Program-made: the position numbers and the translations under genes
Notes under the pieces: generated by a model
Database searches by the model: none
Seen by the model: the letters and a program-made list of their open reading frames with translations, nothing else
What the model was told of the DNA's origin: nothing
From: Lentinus brumalis
Taxonomy: Eukaryota; Basidiomycota; Agaricomycetes; Polyporales; Polyporaceae
Assembly (NCBI GenBank): GCA_001792895.1
Contig: MARA01000030.1
Location: 124,001 to 188,000, forward strand
Direction: 5' to 3'
Length of the DNA: 64,000 nucleotides
Part shown: positions 18,400 through 30,565 of the stretch, piece by piece
Position numbering within the stretch: the first letter of the stretch is position 1
How the letters are laid out: each line of letters starts with the position of its first letter

Positions 18400-19085
18400 A
18401 CTTACTTGGTGGCTTCGCAGCGTTGTCCGTCGCGCACCGGACCTGCGCCGACGCGTTCGCTCGAGCCTCGTCTCCCGGGCGGCTGCCACCAGCTCGGTGA
18501 GTCGACTCTGCGGCCGTCTCTTCCCGGGTTTGCGCTGAGACTGGCCGGGTAGTTGATTGCGAACGCGGCCGTGCGACTGCATGTGGGGGGTGAGTGAGCG
18601 TTCGCGATGTGCATGGGCAGTGCGACCTTACTGACGACGCGATCTAACACAGCGCTGGCTGACCTCTGAACGTGAGTACGCCCAGCTCAGTGATGGACTG
18701 GCCTTTGCTTACGCGTTCTCTCGCAGCTTCGGCTCGTCCAATTGCGGCACAGGATAACGTCCTGGATATGCAGCGTTCGCCGCGCTTCGTCTCCCAGGGG
18801 ACTGACTGCCTTCACGCTCGGTGAGTCGCCCGCCGTATCTTCTCGGGCCCACGCTGACACTGGAAGAGCAGTTGATGGCGAACGCGGTCGCGTGAGTGCA
18901 TGCTGGAGGTGAGCGTCCGTGAACTGATGGGCAGCGCGACTCACTGACGACGCGATCTAATACAGCGCTGTTCTTCCGGCTGACCTCTGAACGTGGGTAC
19001 GCCCAGCTCCGCGATGCACTAGCATTTGCTGACGCACTCGCTCGCAGTTTTGACTTGTCCCTGTGGAGATTGAGGGCTAGTGGGA
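18400..19085 (+). repeat. Diverged ~317-bp direct duplication with intron-like segments, copy A
   Basis: Two related blocks start near 18555 (gttgattgcgaacgcggccg) and 18872 (gttgatggcgaacgcggtcg). Each contains, in the same order, GTGAGT/GTGAGC...CAG and GTGAGT/GTGGGT...GCAG segments of 51-64 nt that look like spliceosomal introns, separated by blocks of 19-95 nt. Joining the blocks does not give one long frame in my reading. It could be a decayed multi-exon gene with duplicated exons, or a spliced noncoding RNA. Confidence 0.5.
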
Positions 19086-20058
19086 TAGAATACCGTTCTA
19101 GTTACGCATGTATCATGTAGGCAGAGACCGAGCCGAGCGGCTGCCTCCCATTCGGCCACGCTGTGGTTTGAGTCGGCGAGAGCGCGAGGCTGCGCCTGCG
19201 AGGTCGAGAGGGCGGCGCAGTAGATCTTGAAGCCGGGATGGAGGAGTGCGAGGGTGGCTTACCGTGTTTCCTGTGGGTGCTGAGACGCGTGCACGTTCCC
19301 ATCGGGACATGGCGAGCCTCTGAGCGCGAGTGCGCGAAGTCTGCCCGACATCGCGCGTGAAGGGCGGGGCAGCGTGCGCGCAGTGCCGGAGACCGGTGTG
19401 CGTAGACTTGAGGGGACGGAGCGAGGACGCAGCGGGCATCGGATACGTCGTACGTAGACAGACATGTCGGTACTCTGGTGTTAGTGTCAATGCACTGCTA
19501 GTACGCACCTAGTTGACCGAGAACGGCTCGCCGAGTGTCCCGTTGCGAGCTGCAGCCGTGGAGAGGAAGGCGTGGAGAGGTGCACATGCCACACTGGCTG
19601 ACTGGTACGTCGCACTGCGAGTCGCAGATGGTCGCGAAGCACTTACCGAGGTCTCGCGTGAAGGCGGGGACTCGAAGGTTGGGTGTATCCAATAGAAGTG
19701 ACTGAGTGGCATTGGTATATGCTACTGGTACAGTGCGCAGCGCGGCGGTCAACGGGTGGGAAGGGAAGGAAGAGCGAGCAGAGAGCGGAGAGCGCAGAGC
19801 GCAGAGCGAGGAGCGGATGCATGGCGTGTGGGGAAGGGAAGCTCAAGGGCAGATAGGCTTAGCGCAACGAGAGCTCATGCAGAGGCGTAGGGCGGCGAGC
19901 AGGAGTCGAGCAGCGGAGTGGAGGCTGTCGAGAGCGAGAGCGAGACGAGCGAGCGAGTGCAGCGCGGGCCTCGGGCCGATGACGATGACGACGGGCCCCC
20001 GACGGTGCAGAACTGGGACGGATCCGGTTCTCTCACCGAGTCCCTCCTTGTCGGAGTC
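19086..20058 (+). promoter_or_regulatory. SSADH copy 2 upstream region
   Basis: This 1-kb region is conserved before SSADH copies 2-4. It includes a purine-rich run (19755-19815) with agagcg-type repeats whose number differs between units, and a GC-rich stretch before the start codon. No TATA box can be asserted. Confidence 0.4.
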
Positions 20059-23000
20059 ATGCCTCCTGCTCGTCGTGCGGCCTCCGTGTCTCTTCTCTTC
20101 GCTGCACCTCTCAAGTCCAAGTTCATTCCGCGACACTCGCTCTACCGTTACAGAATGGCGAGCACATCTGCTGTACGTGCGACGCGTTTGCAGTCTTGGC
20201 GTGTGCATGCGCTGAGTCAGGGGCGTAGTTTGGTTTGAAGGATGCGTCGCTGGTGCATACGCAGGGCTTCATCGACGGCAAATGGGTCGACGCGAAGGAC
20301 GGCGCGGTAATCAAGGTCACCAGTGCGTATTCAGCTTCTTGTATGACTCCCAACTCTGAGCACACCGCGTCGCGCGCGTAGACCCTGCCACGGAGGAGGA
20401 GCTGGGGACGATCCCGGAGATGGGTCTCGAAGAGACGAAGCAGGCTATCGATGTTGCATCGAAGGCCTTCAAGACCTGGAGCAAGACAACAGCTAAGGTA
20501 TGTTCTCCAACCTCCCGGCATGGGCATGAAACTCCCGTATTCCAAGCCATCTTCGAGCACGTTGGTAGAGTGGCCCAAGAGTCAACTGAGAGCTACGAGG
20601 CAGGCGGCAGGGCGGCACGATGATTCGCTGCTTTCGGACCGACTGCCCCGACACTCCCGAAGGACTGGTCGAGCATGGTGTCTGTGTACTTGCCGTCGCC
20701 GGGTTCGAGCAGAACCGAGTCTCGAACCGTTCTTGAGAATCGTCCAGGAAACTGCCCTCGAATCGTCATCTTTGGCTGCCCCTAAGTGCTACGGCCGGGG
20801 CCTTCGAGTCGACTCGGATATGATATAGAGACTTCTGGTCCGAAGATCCTTGGACTCTGCTGCTGACGGGGACACATTCCGAGAAGGTCTGAGCGAGTAG
20901 GAACTTTATCCGGCGGACTATCCACCGGATAGTCCGCCGGATAGTCCACCGCACAAAGACATCGAGCCTTGCGCAGCGCGTCACATATATACAAATTGCA
21001 CATACGGATGGGCCTGGTCCGGCTCCCGCCTTGACGGCCGCCGCCTCCGCGGTGCCTCGCTCGCCGCCATGACCAACTTTGTGGGCAGCACATACGCTAT
21101 AGCTATGTGATACCGATTGCCCGACCTGGAGGCACCTTGCGAGCCGCAATGCTGCGTACCCTTCAAACACTGGCAATCCCACGTTGGACTGCTCGCCTTC
21201 TGGTGACCTCAGCCGGTGATGTTCTCTGCGAGGCGCGTGGCTGGTGGTGATATGATAGTCGGGAGCGTCAGGGAGGGGAGTGCGGAGTACGTTACAGGCA
21301 GGGGGTTCCGAGTCATGTGTCATGTACGCGATAGTCCGCCCAAATGCGCGGACTGTTCGCCGGACCGACACTCACTCGACCTGACGTCTGGTATATCGTC
21401 GGCTTGATCCTGGTCTTCATATGCATCGTCGTTGCGTAGGACTGTCGTTGACACGTTCTATTTGCAGCATCGACACGACATTCTGATGAAACTGTTCGCG
21501 CTCATGAAGGAGAACGCGGATGATCTCTCGCGACTCATCGTAAGTCTTCGTGCCTTTCCAGTACTGTACTGTCACAAACGTCACTCCCGTCTCGTAGACA
21601 TTGGAGAATGGAAAGCCACTGGCAGAAGCCAAGGTATGTCCGTCCGACTTACACGAATAGGAGCGCACATCGACGTGTCATCAGGGAGAGCACAACTACA
21701 GCTCGTCGTTCATTGAAGTACGTTCGATTCTGGTGACTAAATGATTATGCCCGCTCACCTATATCCGTGCACAGTGGTTTGGTGAGTGATCAGCGAGCTG
21801 GTCGTTGAGTTCGAAGTTCACACCAGCGCATTCAAACAGCTGAGGAAGCTGTCCGGACATACGGAGGTAGACGTCGCCTTTCTACTCCTGGTACTGCTCG
21901 CTGAACGATATCCTACTGTGCAGAGGTCATTCCTAGTGCTATTTCCAACCTCCGTAACGTGGTCGTCAAGCAGCCGATCGGTCTGTCCATACTCCTCGCT
22001 CTGTGGGTTCGTTCGCTGACTTGTCTTGCCAGGTGTCGTGTGCGTCTCCACGTCAGCAGCCCTCATCTCTGCGGCATTGATGCAGTAATACAGGTCGATC
22101 CTGACACCGTGGAACTTCCCTCGGCGATGATCACGCGAAAGCTCGGTGCTGCTCTCGCTGCAGGCTGCACGGCGGTCATCAAGCCGCCACCAGAGACGCC
22201 ATTCTCCGCACTCGCACTTGTCGAGGTGCGCTCTGGTTGTGATCCGGCGTCGCCGTCCTCACACGTATCTCCTCGACAGCTCGCAACTCGTGCTGGCGTC
22301 CCTCCGGGCGTGATCAACGTCGTCACGACTCAGGCGAAGGTGGCTGAGGTCGGACGCGAGATGTGCCAGAACACCGCTGTGAAGAAGGTGTCGTTCACCG
22401 GAAGCACGCCCGTCGCGAAGATGCTCTATGGCATGGCCGCGAGCACGCTGAAGAAGTATGTGTTCAGGTCGACCTGCCTTGATCTGCAGCTAACGCGTAG
22501 GTGGCTGCAGGGTGTCCATCGAGGCTGGCGGAAACGCTCCGTTCATCGTGTTCGACGACGCCGACATCGATGCGGCTGTTGAAGGTGGGTCTCTGTAACG
22601 GATTGTGTCGTAAGATGGCTGAACGGTGTTGCAGGCGCGATTATCTGCAAGTTCCGGGGCACGGGCCAGACCTGCGTCTGCGCGAACAGGATATACGTGC
22701 AGTCGAGCATCTACGCCGAGTTCGCCTCGCGGCTCGCCGAGAAGGTCGCGGCGTTCAAGGTCGGGAACGGCCTCGAGAAGGACACGTACGTGCTCGTCCT
22801 TGCGCATCAGTTCGGCGGCTGATTATGTGCATTGCTAGCACGCACGGCCCACTCATCCACGACCGCGCGATCGAGAAGGTGCAGCGGCACGTCGAGGACG
22901 CGCTCGCGCAGGGCGCGCAGCTGCTCCTCGGGGGCAAGCGGATCGAAGGGCCCGGCTCGTTCTTCGCGCCGACGGTGCTGTCGGACGTGCCGCACACGCG

Positions 23001-23361
23001 CTGGTGAACCAGGAGGAGACGTTCGGGCCGCTCGCGGCGCTGACGCGCTTCGAGACCGAGGAGGAGGTGATCCGGCTGGCAAACGACACGTCCGTGGGGC
23101 TGGCGGGATACTTCTTCTCGCGGGACGTTGGGCGGTGTGGCGCGTTGCGGAGGCGCTGGAGGTGGGCATGGTGGGCACGAACACGGGTGTGATCAGCCAG
23201 GCGGTCATTCCGTTTGGAGGCGTAAGGAGAGCGGGCTTGGTGAGTCTTACGCGTTGTCTGCGACAGTGCGAAGGAGGGCTGACGAGGTGTTAGGTCGCGA
23301 GGGCGGACATGGGATCGAGGAGTACATGAACGTGAAGTTCATCGCGTTTGGCGGCTTGTGA
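20059..23361 (+). pseudogene. Succinate-semialdehyde dehydrogenase, copy 2 (several frameshifts)
   Basis: It has the same 16-exon architecture as copy 3, with the presequence ATG at 20059, the inner ATG at 20155, microexons at 21775-21781 and 22033-22039, and the stop at 23359-23361. Intron 2 is long (20498-21467, 970 nt) and includes a 33-bp perfect hairpin. Relative to copy 3 it lacks single bases in exon 11 (near 22120) and three times in exon 15 (near 22995, 23134 and 23223), each of which breaks the frame. All splice sites are retained. It is either a pseudogene or a copy affected by uncorrected 1-nt deletion errors; reads are needed to decide. Confidence 0.9.
20909..20941. repeat. Perfect hairpin, 15-bp arms and 3-nt loop, in SSADH copy 2 intron 2
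   Basis: The arms tccggcggactatcc and ggatagtccgccgga are exactly complementary; the loop is acc. A further ggatagtcc follows at once. At the intron's far end (21349-21366) cgatagtccgcc and ggactgttcgccgga are related. This could be the end of a small non-autonomous transposon sitting in the intron. Confidence 0.8.
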
Positions 23362-24879
23362 GGTCAAGGATGTTGATGCGAACGTTGCGACGCGGTGTGC
23401 CTGAGCGTTTGGTAGCCTCGTGCAGCGCCGGCGTCTGCGAGCTCGCACACGACAGCGACCGTCGGTGCCCGAGGACGACAACTCCGCGGACTTCCTATCG
23501 CGGACGCGCAGACAGTCCTGCCGCAGCGAGGATGGCGACCTCAGGGTGTTTTCCAAGGATATCTCGGGGAGATTTGTTTTCTGGGATATAGGGAGATTTG
23601 GGGGAGAGGGTGTTTCTGAGGAGCGGGTGTTGCGGAGATGTCGTGTTCCGCAGTGGGACAGGTGCGCACCGGCATTGCTATTGTGCACAGACGATACATG
23701 CTTACTATGTTACTCTACAGAACTGCTGCTGGTCTCGGAGCGTGCACCACACCACCCTCACCTCGCCGCCGTGAGTCCTACGTGAGTCCTACATATTCCG
23801 CCCGAGAATAGAGCCCCTGACGACGCTTCAGCATGCGTCTGCCCGTCGTTCTTTCCGCCGACCCCTGTTTGCCGCTCAAGGGTGCTTTACGACAATAGAA
23901 GCCGTTCTGCAACAGCTAAACGCTAAAACACAGTCGAAATCGTGAGCAAGCGGCCGGATACGGCCTGGTACGAGTACATTACAGGCGGGTGACAGCACGA
24001 CGTTCTCCGGGCTCAGATTCGTGTGCAAGCATGATAGGGCGCGACGGCGCCGCGACACGGGATAACTACGGGCCCGCCAACAGTCGCAGCAGCAAACCTC
24101 GCCGGGGAGAGTCGCCGCGACGCCCCGCGCTCGCCGGAGATCCTGTACGGCGCATGTTTTGCTGTAGCACCGCCATTCATGGCCAGCTGTGTACAACGGT
24201 CTGTAGCACATGCCAGCCGCCTGCCCAAGACAGTGTTCCGCAACCTGAAATCTCTCGCCTCGACTCTCGAGCACGAGTCATGGTTCGGTGTGCGGCACAT
24301 GAGTCCCGACGCCCACAACACGCGACACGGTTGCGGAGGAGGCGTCGACGATGACGAAGAGAACATCAGCACTCACCCTGCGAGGGACCAGTGGATCTCC
24401 ATGGTTCCTGGCGGCCGTCGCTGCAGCAAGGAGAAGGTTGGGGATATGCAGCGAGGTCACGGCGAGGATGGTAGTGCGCAGGTGAGGCAAAAAGCCGTGT
24501 TACGTGGCTCCGAAAGCGACGGTCTTGGTCTGACGCTCCAACCCGGTTTATCCCACAGAGTAAGCAGACCGACTCCGCCCGGGACATCGCTCGCTCGAGT
24601 CCTGGGCGCGGCCGAAGCAAGCATCCGACGGCAGGAGTCGACGACTGGCGGACTACCCCTACAGGCCGAATGTACCTCTTCGGATAGCCATACTAGCGGC
24701 GGCGGGACTCGGATGCAGCCAATTTCGCGACGAGGCAAGCTGCTGTTCTGCGCTTCCACATAGTGCCGGAATATTAGGCCTATCAAGTCGACTGGTCACT
24801 GCGCGCATGAATATCAAACAAGACGAGTATCGTATTCTATCAGCCCGAGGAACCCGTGACTCGTCCACGTCTTCGCCCT
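23362..24879. other. Post-SSADH spacer, unit 3 copy
   Basis: This aligns with 624-2161 and with the later units. Open frames are not conserved in length and no gene is supported. Confidence 0.6.
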
Positions 24880-25685
24880 CTACATCTCGACCCCGCCCTC
24901 CTCAAACAACCGTGCAAGGTCGTCGTCTAGAACCACCATACCCGCCGGGGAATCGTCATTGTCCAAGACGTTCCGGGGAGTCTTCACGCCCGTTTCGAAC
25001 TGCGGGGATGGGACGACTTGCGATGTGCACGTACAGTGCTGTTGTCCGACCTCTGGCCAGTCGACATACGCAGACGCTTCGCAGGCGGACCTCCGCTACG
25101 AACGGCAGACCCGAGCGGCCGTGCGATGACCTCGAGCCGAACCGGCTCCATGACGAGCTGGCCTGGGACGAACTGCGAGGATGCGCGGCGTTTCTCGGCG
25201 CAGTAGGTCGCCGAGGAACTGGGGTGCTCGGGAGGACGCTCTTCCGGTCTCGTCGTGCCCTGCGCAAGTCCTCCGCCGTTGCTTTGACGAATCTTATCGC
25301 GCCGCTCTTCCAGCCTTCGAGGAGAGTCGCGAGCGTCTTGACACCGCCCGGAATACTGCCCGGGTCGCCGAAGGGGATGTGCGGAGGCCAGCCCTTGACG
25401 AGTCGGCCCTCTCGGTGGACAATGAGGCTGGTGAAGTCGTCCTCGGACCAGCTCATGCCGACGTCAAGCCTGCCGGTGCTTTCGACTGGTCCGGCGCGCT
25501 CGACATAAACGAAGGCAGGTGAAGAAGATGCGGCGATGCTCACCCAGCTTGTCCCTCACCACGTCCCGTAAATCCTTCCGCACCTCGTTCCTGCACTGTT
25601 TGTCTTGATCGTCACCGGTGTCCAAGCATCCGGAGTCGCGCATCTCATCGACGAATGCTTTTGCTTCCTCCCAGGTGTAAGGCAT
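24880..25685 (-). pseudogene. Two-exon unknown gene, copy B (frameshift in exon 2)
   Basis: Exon 1 (25685-25544, 142 nt, intact) encodes MPYTWEEAKAFVDEMRDSG to RDKLG. The intron is 25543-25486 (58 nt) and exon 2 runs from 25485. The exon 2 frame reads VESTGRLDVGMSW to PVPRRPTA and is then broken by loss of one g near 25199 (ggcggcag to ggcgcag), the same change as in copy C. The old C-terminal frame persists to the stop at 24880. The shared lesion with copy C points to a real mutation that was copied with the unit. Confidence 0.6.
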
Positions 25686-26316
25686 GATGGTTGAGTTCCT
25701 GGGTAGCCTCGGCGTAGCGCGGAGTGGATGTGCTTCTGTCGGATTGGACTGACGGGGACGCGAGTTGGTCAGCATGTACCAGTAAGTAGAGTATAACAAT
25801 AAGTATACATGCAGGTAGCTCAGCATTATGATGACACTCTTTGTCGCCGCCAGCATGACTTCTGCCGGATGCGGCCATGTTGTCAACCTGCGCAGACCGC
25901 GGTAATTATGTCCGGGTACCTTACAGAGGCTTGCGATCAGCATGGAAGTTGAGACTCAGTCAAACATTTTGCATGTCAAGCATAGCCGATTGGGAGGGAT
26001 TCGGAAGGGTCTCACAGTGGGATACCGACTAACTACTTAGGTACAGACAACTTCATGTTACACCGTGCAGGCCGTTCGTGTCATGTCAATGAGACATGTT
26101 TTTAGCCCGAGTTAGATGTCTTCCTGCAATGGCCGCATACTGATGCTTGCCAGTTACTATCTCCGGTCTGAGGCAAGTCTCACTGTCTCAGGCTCAAAGC
26201 TCTATTAGACCTGTGTTGTCTCCATCTTCCTGCAGTTCTGTATAATATTTGCAACGATGATAAAAGGTAGAAGGCTTTAGACAGTAGTAGTACTTAAGTC
26301 TGAGTTGGAGGGAGAC
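25686..26316. other. Unit spacer with empty copia target site
   Basis: It corresponds to 2969-3526 plus 15672-15717. At about 26260-26275 the sequence gataaaaggtagaagg is the uninterrupted counterpart of the copia insertion site. No gene is seen. Confidence 0.65.
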
Positions 26317-26581
26317 ATGACGCAGACAACACCTGGTGGGCCCACCGGACTGCTCCGGGCATGGAAGTGCAGGACTCCTCGATCAAGAGGATTTTGCACA
26401 GACTTGAATCATTGAGCCATTTCCGGATAAGTACGGTTCAAGTCTGCTCAATGCGGCCTTGCAGCCGATTCCAGCGGAACTTCGGAAGGGTGAATGCTTC
26501 AAGGATCCCTTGCCATACAATGTCCTGATTGAGTCACTAGGATTGCTGCCTTCCGAGGACTTCACTTGGAACCTCTCCTAA
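26317..26581 (+). pseudogene. Small conserved ORF, copy B (broken)
   Basis: This is the counterpart of 36400-36666. It has lost single bases near 26321 and 26435, which disrupt the MTADNTW frame. The end ...FTWNLS is still present. Confidence 0.4.
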
Positions 26582-28929
26582 TCCAGGACTTCCAACCCTC
26601 CAACCGAAGTTTGCTTGTTGATTCTGAGAAGCGGTCACTTACTCTGGAAGATTGCCGCGAAGCACACCGGCTCATTTGGGGTATACCAAGTACTTACATC
26701 CATTCTTTAGTACTTCATACATACGGGGCAGTGACACTGATAGAGGTTAAGACTCTTCTGATGTTCGGAGTCCAGATCCAGGGCAACTCGGAGCGGGGCG
26801 CTATCAGTATGATTCATGCTTGAACAAGTTGAACTTCGGAAGCTTCTCGGCAACGAGCCAGACAAGAGGGTGCAACAACAGACACTTCATCCTCAACGCT
26901 GTCCTCTGCAATTGCACGATGCAAAGTCGACTCAGAAGTGGACTCACAAGTACAGATGCACGTCATGTGTTTTCTTGTACTGCACAAATGATTGGAGCAC
27001 ATCGGAGCAGCCGGGGTGACTCCCATCTGGCCTCCTTAAGTGAAACCATCACAGCGGCCGAGGACCGACACATTCACCATGTCATTCACATTGGGGCTCA
27101 GAGCCTGACGCAAGTATGTGAATTATCCGGTTGCACCTGTCATATTCCCTGTCAAAGCGAGGGCTGCCGGCCACATACTGCAGTCATAGTGTAAGCATGC
27201 ATCCTGTCGTCTTCTGCTGACGGCATACCAAGGAGTGTGCTCAAAGTGCTGTAGAATATACCGTAGACCGCGCTCTTGAACCGACCTGTATGTCTACCCG
27301 GCTCATTCAACGTAACTAACGGACACTGACAGGATGCAAGGAGCATCAGTCTGTCATGTGTACACGCAGCAACATTCTGTGGCGGGGCAGGAATGTCTCC
27401 AAGTGCGAGTGCAGACGGAGGAAACGACCATCCCTCGCCTGTACCGCAGCTTCGTCTCCGAGCGAGCAACGAACTCGCATCCATGACTTGTAAGCGTTGC
27501 GAGAAGCTTCGATGCACTATACTTACCTTTGCCGTCATGTTAGCAACTCACGGGTCACCGTCGGACGGCCCTTCAGCCGCCGTAGAGAACCAGAGCTGCG
27601 GCGGCTCGATATCCACTTCCGTCCCATTCTTACCCCTGTAATCTACACGACAGGCAAGTGCTCGAGGTCGTATACACCAGCACCTCTGCAATAGTCCGCG
27701 CCGTCGAGACTGTCCGGAGCCAGAGACGTACCTTTGACCGTGAGCCCGCGACAACGTGTGCGAGTGCGCTACATATTGGCCAAGAAGCTCTGCGTGCGGC
27801 GTGCACACTGTCAGACGATCAGCTCCCGATGAGACATGTCTGCTTCCCTCAGAACTGAGACTGTCGCAGAGCAGCCGAGGATCGACGCAGGGTCGTACGG
27901 GTTCCGACACCTCGTCGGCTGCCGTCCTTGCGTGCATGTTCCAGTTGCATCTGCTGAAGTCCGTGCCGCAGCCGCCAGCGGCGCACACCGGGACTGCGAT
28001 AGCGGGGGATGCGGGATGTGTTGCGCGCCAGGTTGCAGACCTCGCATACGGACGTCGGAGCCCAGCGGTAGAGCGTGTCTACATTACGGTGCAGCGACGG
28101 AGCGGACGAGACGGCCCAGTCGCACCTCGCAACGGCAACGCATCATCAGATGGTCCGAAGTCGGAAGAAGAGACCGTGTGCGCTCAGCGCTGCAAGCGTA
28201 GGACGTCAGCCGGTATGGAACGCCGCGATGCAACGGGTCCCTCTGCTTGCTGCCTACCTTCCAAGGACGGACCCGTTCCGGGCCCGGATGACCAGTTTGT
28301 CTGACCACTTCCACGCCGTTTCAGAGCGGCGGAGGATCGTGCGGGGTGGGTCAGGTCAGGCCGACTGTCTGGATGCTGGCATGATTGTTCGCACCGTCCC
28401 ATCGCGTCCGTACGAGTCCACGGCGAGGCTGCCGTACGCCCTGACCATGCCGCAGACTCTCGAGCCCGCAGAGACCCCACGTTCTGCGTTGAACCTGGGT
28501 GTTAAGAGCGTGACACGCTGTCGTCGCAGCGAGCTAGCAGCAGGAGGGATCTTCACCGTGGCACGTTGGTGCTAGCTAGACGTAAGTAGACAGACACGCG
28601 CGGGAAGCCTGGTCGTCGTCCGATTGTCACGGTTCACTAAACGTCAACTCATGCAAGACGCCGCGATGAAAGAGGTGCGTACCGAGCATGCATGCAGGAG
28701 CCCGGGTGGGCTGTGCGAGTCGAGGATGCAGCCGACGAACTTGCCCTGCGCGTGGTCTGTTTGTCCGGCAGCTGTGGATAAGTGCGTGGGTAGGGGCGAC
28801 GAGCCGCTCTCAGCACTCGCTCGCGCGTGCACCCCTCCCTCGGAACCCCTCCCGCTGCCGCCCAGCGACGCCGTCATGATCGCCCAAGCGGCCTGGTAGA
28901 ACGGGTGAGCGTCGTGTCTTCTCCCGGAG
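26582..28929. other. Unit spacer, copy B, with a 124-codon ORF
   Basis: It contains an open frame 26820-27194 (+), starting MNKLNFGSFSATSQTRGCNN, which is also open in unit 5 (47023-47394, 123 codons) and broken in the other two. It is Cys/His-containing without a recognised motif. I see nothing else supportable. Confidence 0.4.
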
Positions 28930-29630
28930 CATGACATGAGCACTTACATGGGCTTCGCAACGTTGTCCGTCGCGCACCGGACCTGCGCCGACGCGTTCGC
29001 TCGAGCCTCGTCTTCCGGGCGACTGCTACCAGCTCGGTGAGTCGACTCTGCGGCCGTCTCTTCCCGGGTTTGCGCTGAGACTGGCCGGATAGTTGATGGC
29101 GAACGCGGCCGTGCGAGCTGCATGTGGGAGGTGAGTGAGCGTTCGCGATGTGCATGTGCAGTGCGACTTTATTTAACACAGCGCTGGCTGACCTCTGAAC
29201 GTGAGTACGCCCAGCTCGGTGATGCATTGGACTTTGCTTACGCGTTCTCTCGCAGCTTCGGCTCGTCCTATTGTGGCACAGGATAAGGTCCTGGATATGC
29301 AGCGTTCGCCGCGCTTCGTCTCCCAGGGGACTGACTGCCTTCACGCTCGGTGAGTCTCCCGCCGTATCTTCTCGGGCCCACGCTGACACTGGAAGAGCAG
29401 TTGATGGCGAACGCGGTCGCGTGAGTGCATGCTAGAGGTGAGCGTTCGCCGTGTACTGATGGGCGGCGCGACTCACTGACGACGCGATCTAGCACAGCGC
29501 TATCCCCCCGTCTGACCTCTGAGCCGTGAGTTCGCCCAGCTCTGTTATGCACTATCATTTGCTGACGCGCTTGCTCGCAGTTGTGACTCGTCGCTGTGGA
29601 GATTGAGGGGTAGTGGGATGAAATACCGTC
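28930..29630 (+). repeat. Diverged ~317-bp duplication with intron-like segments, copy B
   Basis: This is the same arrangement as 18400-19085: GTGAGT...CAG blocks repeated twice, for example starting at 29037 and 29351. From 28965 onward it is indistinguishable from the unit 4 copy. Confidence 0.5.
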
Positions 29631-30565
29631 CTAGTTATGCATGTATCGTGTAGGCAGAGACCGAGCCGAGCGGCTGCCTACCATCCGGCCACGCTGTGGT
29701 TTGAGTCGGCGAGAGCCCGAGGCTGTGCCCTGCGAGGTCGAGAGGGCAGCGCAGTAGATCTTGAAGCCGGGATGAAGGAGTGCGAGGACTGCTCACCGTG
29801 TTTCCTGTGGGTGCTGAGACGCGTGCACGTTTCCGACATGGCGAGCCTCTGACCGCGAGTGCGCGGAGTCTGCCCAACATCGCGCGTGAAGGGCGGGGCA
29901 GCGTGCGCGCAGTAACGGAGATCGGTGCGCGCAGACTTGAGGGGACGGAGCGAGGACGCAGCGCGCAGCGTATACGTCGTACGTAGACAGACATGTCGGT
30001 ATTTTGGTGTTAGAATGTCAATGTACTGCTAGTACGCGCCTGGTTGACCGAGAACGGATTGCCGAGTGTCTCGTTGCGAGCTGCAGCCGTGGAGAGCAAG
30101 CCGTGGAGAGGCCGTGGAGAGGTGCGCAGGACGCACTGGCTGACCTATGGCCGCGAAGCACTTACCGCGGTCTCGCGTGACGGCGGGGACTCGCAGATTG
30201 GGTGCATCCAGTAGAGGTGACTGAGTGGCATTGGTATATGCTATTGGTACAGTGCGCAGCGTGGCAGTCAACGGGTGGGAAGGGAAGGAAGAGCGAGCAG
30301 AGAGCGCAGAGCGAGGAGCGGATGCAGGGCGTGTGGGGAAGGGGAAGCTCAAGGGCAGATAGGCTTAGCGCAACGAGAACTGGTGCAGAGGCGTAGAGCG
30401 GCGAGCAGGAGTCGAGCAGCGGAGTGGACGCAGTCGAGAGCAAGAGCGAGACGAGACGGGCGAGTGCAGCGCGGGCCTCGGGCCGATGACGATGACGACG
30501 GGGTCCCGACGGTGCAGAACTGGGACGGATCCGGTTCTCTCACCGAGTCCCTCCTTGTCGGAGTC
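29631..30565 (+). promoter_or_regulatory. SSADH copy 3 upstream region
   Basis: This matches 19086-20058. It has three ccgtggagag repeats near 30090-30120 and a shortened agagcg run near 30295-30320. No core promoter element can be asserted. Confidence 0.4.
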
